NCBI GenBank assembly: GCA_021160785.1
Contig: JAGHBX010000489.1
Location: 1 to 6,999, forward strand
DNA from: Planctomycetota bacterium
GTDB taxonomy: Bacteria; Planctomycetota; Phycisphaerae; Sedimentisphaerales; Anaerohalosphaeraceae
Direction of reading: 5' to 3'
Length of the DNA stretch: 6,999 bases
The notes beneath the pieces are model-generated. The model saw only the letters and a list, made by a program, of their open reading frames with translations, was not told where the DNA came from and searched no databases. Below, in pieces: positions 5,144 through 6,999 of this stretch; within the stretch, counting starts at the first letter, position 1; each line of letters opens with the position of its first letter. Both the position numbers and the translations under genes were made by a program.

Positions 5144-5162
5144 GGTGGGCTAAGAGCCTACC
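5144..5162. repeat. REP-like palindrome between two genes
   Basis: GGTGGGCT (5144-5151), AAG, AGCCTACC (5155-5162) forms an 8-bp stem with one G-T mismatch that pairs as G-U in RNA. It lies 14 bases after the nucleotidyltransferase stop. No T-run follows, so it is not a textbook terminator, though it could slow polymerase or protect the mRNA end. The sequence resembles the GGTGGGCT...AGCCCACC palindromes that I recall as dispersed repeats in many bacterial genomes. One copy here cannot prove that. Confidence 0.4.
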
Positions 5163-5194
5163 CTACTGAGCGAGAGTTGCAGTGATTGGGCTGG

Positions 5195-5959
5195 ATGATT
5201 TTGAAACGGATTGGCATACTTTTGGTGTTGTTTGTGGTTGTGGCGGCGGCTTGGCCGTTTCGGGGGGTTATTCGGAGTTGGTTTGCTGAAGAGGTTTACG
5301 GGCCGGTAGTCGAACATGTTGGAGGGGGCCAAGTTGAGCCGCACGGGTATGGGACGGTGGCTGATCGGCTCAGGCAGTATGGAGGTTGTGTTCGCGGGCG
5401 GCTGGAGCCGTGTTTTGCGAAGGTTGGGATTGATTATCCGCCGGCGAAGGTGGTTCTTGTGGGGATCAAGGACGAGAAGAAGCTTGAGGTTTGGGCGTCG
5501 GGTGATGGCGGGTATCGGCTGGTGAGGACTTATCGTATTCTCGGGGCGAGCGGCAGGCTGGGGCCCAAGCTGAGGGAGGGCGATTGTCAGGTTCCCGAGG
5601 AGCTGTACCGGATCGAATCGCTGAATCCCAACAGCAGGTTTCATCTGCCGCTGAGGGTGAATTATCCGAACGGCCGCGACCGTGCGCGGGCTAAAGCAGA
5701 AAATCGTACGAATCTCGGCGGCGATATCATGATCCATGGCGGGCGGGCCTCGATAGGGTGTCTTGCGATGGGTGATGAGGCGGCTGAGGATTTGTTTATA
5801 CTTGCCGCCGAGATGGGGGCCGAGAATGTGTCGGTGATCCTTTGTCCGGTGGATTTTCGAAGGAACGAAATGCCTAAGTTGAGTTATTCATTGCCGGGAT
5901 GGACAGATGATCTCTATGAACGAATCAGGGAGCGATTGTCGGGCTTTGTCGTCGAGTGA
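5195..5959 (+). CDS. YafK-type L,D-transpeptidase (YkuD-fold) family protein
   Basis: 254 residues from the ATG at 5195. No good ribosome site is visible, and a TTG at 5186 is a possible alternative. The protein begins with MILKR and one hydrophobic segment (about 6-20), either a signal anchor or a signal peptide, so the body is in the periplasm. Residues about 84-215 carry the YkuD catalytic domain: KVVLVGIKDEKKLEVW, then GDCQVPEELYRIESLNPNS (129-147), RVNYPNGRDRA (154-164), and the catalytic block DIMIHGGRASIGCLAM (177-192) with H181, G182 and C189 (H-G...S-x-G-C). The NPNS/NYPN segments match the YafK branch (COG3034) rather than classic ErfK/YbiS. Family members form or cut bonds at the diaminopimelate of peptidoglycan; E. 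coli YafK (DpaA) removes Braun lipoprotein. Which reaction applies here is unknown. The next gene overlaps the 3' end by 53 bases, implying an operon. Confidence 0.9.
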   Translation: MILKRIGILLVLFVVVAAAWPFRGVIRSWFAEEVYGPVVEHVGGGQVEPHGYGTVADRLRQYGGCVRGRLEPCFAKVGIDYPPAKVVLVGIKDEKKLEVWASGDGGYRLVRTYRILGASGRLGPKLREGDCQVPEELYRIESLNPNSRFHLPLRVNYPNGRDRARAKAENRTNLGGDIMIHGGRASIGCLAMGDEAAEDLFILAAEMGAENVSVILCPVDFRRNEMPKLSYSLPGWTDDLYERIRERLSGFVVE

Positions 5960-6977
5960 GGGCACCGAGGCGGAGAGGGTTTACGAGCGGACGCCGTGGA
6001 CGGTTGTTGCGTCGTGGGGGCGCGGTGTGGCGCTGTTTGTGGGTGTGTTTGGGCTGCTCAATATATTGGGCGAACTTCGATATGCCGGCTTTGACGCCAA
6101 TATCTGGTGGATTGATTTTCGCTTTGTCGACGAGCGGCTTGGGCGGAGTGTGCTTGGGCTTGCGGCGGTGTTTATGTTGGCGTTTGTCATAAAACCGCAG
6201 CTTTCCCGTTGGCGGCGTGCCGTAACGCTTGTACTGACGATCATTCTTTATCTGGTGTGCATGTACAATGTGGTTGTGTTTTACGTGCTGCTTGCCAAAG
6301 GTCAGATCACCGGCATATGGATTCCATTCTCGCTGTTTGTCAGCATGGCTATGGAGGTTGTCGGTATCGCGGTCGTGGTCAAGCGCCCGCCGGGCGGCTG
6401 GCGGCGGGAGTGGCTGATAACGCTTGTCGTGCTTATGTTTTGCGCCGTTGGCTTTGCGGTTGCACAGATGTTCTGCTTCGGCAAGACGGACTATCGCCGC
6501 CCGGCCGACGTTATAGTTGTTTTAGGCGCCAGGGTGTATGCAGATGGCCGACTCAGCGATGCGCTTGCCGATCGCGTGCGGACGGGCTGCGATCTTTATC
6601 TTGAAGGACGCGCCGGCAGGATCGTCTTTTCCGGCGGACCCGGCGACGGCCGTTTCAGCGAGGCCGAAGCGATGAAGCGTGCGGCGATAAAACAGGGCGT
6701 GCCCGCAGAGGCTATTCTGCTGGACGAGCGCGGCGTCAATACGCAGGCGACGGTGGAGAATACGACGATCATGTTCGATGAGATGGGGCTTGAGCGCATC
6801 CTTGTGGTCAGCCATTTCTACCATCTGCCGCGAATCAAGATGACCTACCTGCGGCACGGGCGGGATGTCTGGACGGTGCCTGCAAAGGAAAGCTATCTGC
6901 TAAGAGCCATGCCCAAATACATGGCCCGCGAGGTGGTGGCGTTATGGCTTTATTACATTCGGCCTTTGGCGCCATAA
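5907..6977 (+). CDS. Multi-pass membrane DUF218 (YdcF/ElyC/SanA-type) protein
   Basis: 356 residues. The C-terminal half (about 200-350) is a DUF218 domain: DVIVVLGARVYADGRLSDAL (201-220), IVFSGGPGDGRFSEAEAM (239-256), GVPAEAILLDERGVNTQATV (264-283, with the N-T-x-x-x motif) and ILVVSHFYHLPRI (298-310). The N-terminal half has about five hydrophobic segments (near 33-54, 80-97, 105-130, 134-158, 168-190), more than the two typical of ElyC or the one of SanA. The domain would sit outside the membrane if the topology holds. Family members act in envelope integrity; ElyC supports peptidoglycan assembly and undecaprenyl-phosphate use. The 53-base overlap with the transpeptidase-type gene suggests translational coupling and a shared envelope role. 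The start is uncertain: ATG 5907, ATG 5916 and TTG 5946 are all possible, and none has a strong ribosome site. The stop at 6975-6977 is complete. Confidence 0.88.
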   Translation: MISMNESGSDCRALSSSEGTEAERVYERTPWTVVASWGRGVALFVGVFGLLNILGELRYAGFDANIWWIDFRFVDERLGRSVLGLAAVFMLAFVIKPQLSRWRRAVTLVLTIILYLVCMYNVVVFYVLLAKGQITGIWIPFSLFVSMAMEVVGIAVVVKRPPGGWRREWLITLVVLMFCAVGFAVAQMFCFGKTDYRRPADVIVVLGARVYADGRLSDALADRVRTGCDLYLEGRAGRIVFSGGPGDGRFSEAEAMKRAAIKQGVPAEAILLDERGVNTQATVENTTIMFDEMGLERILVVSHFYHLPRIKMTYLRHGRDVWTVPAKESYLLRAMPKYMAREVVALWLYYIRPLAP

Positions 6978-6999
6978 GCGGTATGGGGCGGTGCTGTTA

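Noticed and set aside
5150..5737. 195-codon minus-strand ORF opposite the YafK-type gene
   Set aside because: Antisense to a gene with a complete catalytic motif, and it has a Pro/Arg/Asn-rich composition typical of shadows.
1..6999. CRISPR array, tRNA or rRNA gene, defence island
   Set aside because: No regularly spaced repeats, no cloverleaf or rRNA-like segments, and no recognisable nuclease or helicase cluster were seen on either strand.

Overview
The window reads as accessory bacterial DNA with several unrelated short units. Clear Shine-Dalgarno (AGGAG-type) sites precede most genes. A Tat-exported formylglycine sulfatase, zinc-ribbon membrane proteins, single-gene units and a degenerate IS4-family element together suggest a Gram-negative environmental bacterium. 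A member of the Planctomycetota (Phycisphaerae-like) or a related PVC-group lineage is my best guess. That assignment rests on gene style only and is weak.

Layout, left to right. (1) 1-225, minus strand: the N-terminus of a membrane-anchored SGNH/GDSL-type hydrolase that runs off the window. (2) 440-919, minus: a complete MarR-family repressor, with an AT-rich cluster of small inverted and direct repeats at 949-986 that is the obvious promoter/operator candidate. (3) 995-2060: an IS4-family insertion sequence that I can delimit by a 17-bp perfect terminal inverted repeat. Its transposase carries two internal deletions. One removes the first catalytic Asp in frame. The other lies at an 8-bp junction word (GGCACAGC) and throws the true C-terminus into the +1 frame. 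The element is therefore a non-autonomous deletion derivative, and its left end keeps an RNA hairpin covering the transposase ribosome site and start codon. (4) 2061-2215: the 3' remnant of an unrecognised gene directly abutting the IS end. (5) 2364-3905: a Tat-exported type I sulfatase. It is bracketed by two diverged copies of the same 26-codon gene tail (2138-2215 and 3913-3990), so it looks like a cassette placed between two related gene ends. (6) 4110-4520: a small zinc-ribbon protein with two membrane helices. (7) 4587-5129: a nucleotidyltransferase-fold protein with an unusually long insert between its two active-site motifs and a four-cysteine C-terminal module. (8) 5195-5959 and 5907-6977: overlapping genes for a YafK-type L,D-transpeptidase-fold protein and a multi-pass membrane DUF218 (YdcF/ElyC/SanA-type) protein, a plausible cell-envelope operon.

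The genes fall into small independent units rather than one pathway. The only clear co-transcribed pair is the envelope pair at the right. I see no rRNA, tRNA, CRISPR array or complete phage module. The most unusual items are the paired gene tails around the sulfatase, the double-deletion IS with its translation-masking hairpin, and the nucleotidyltransferase with a Cys4 tail and no visible antitoxin partner.
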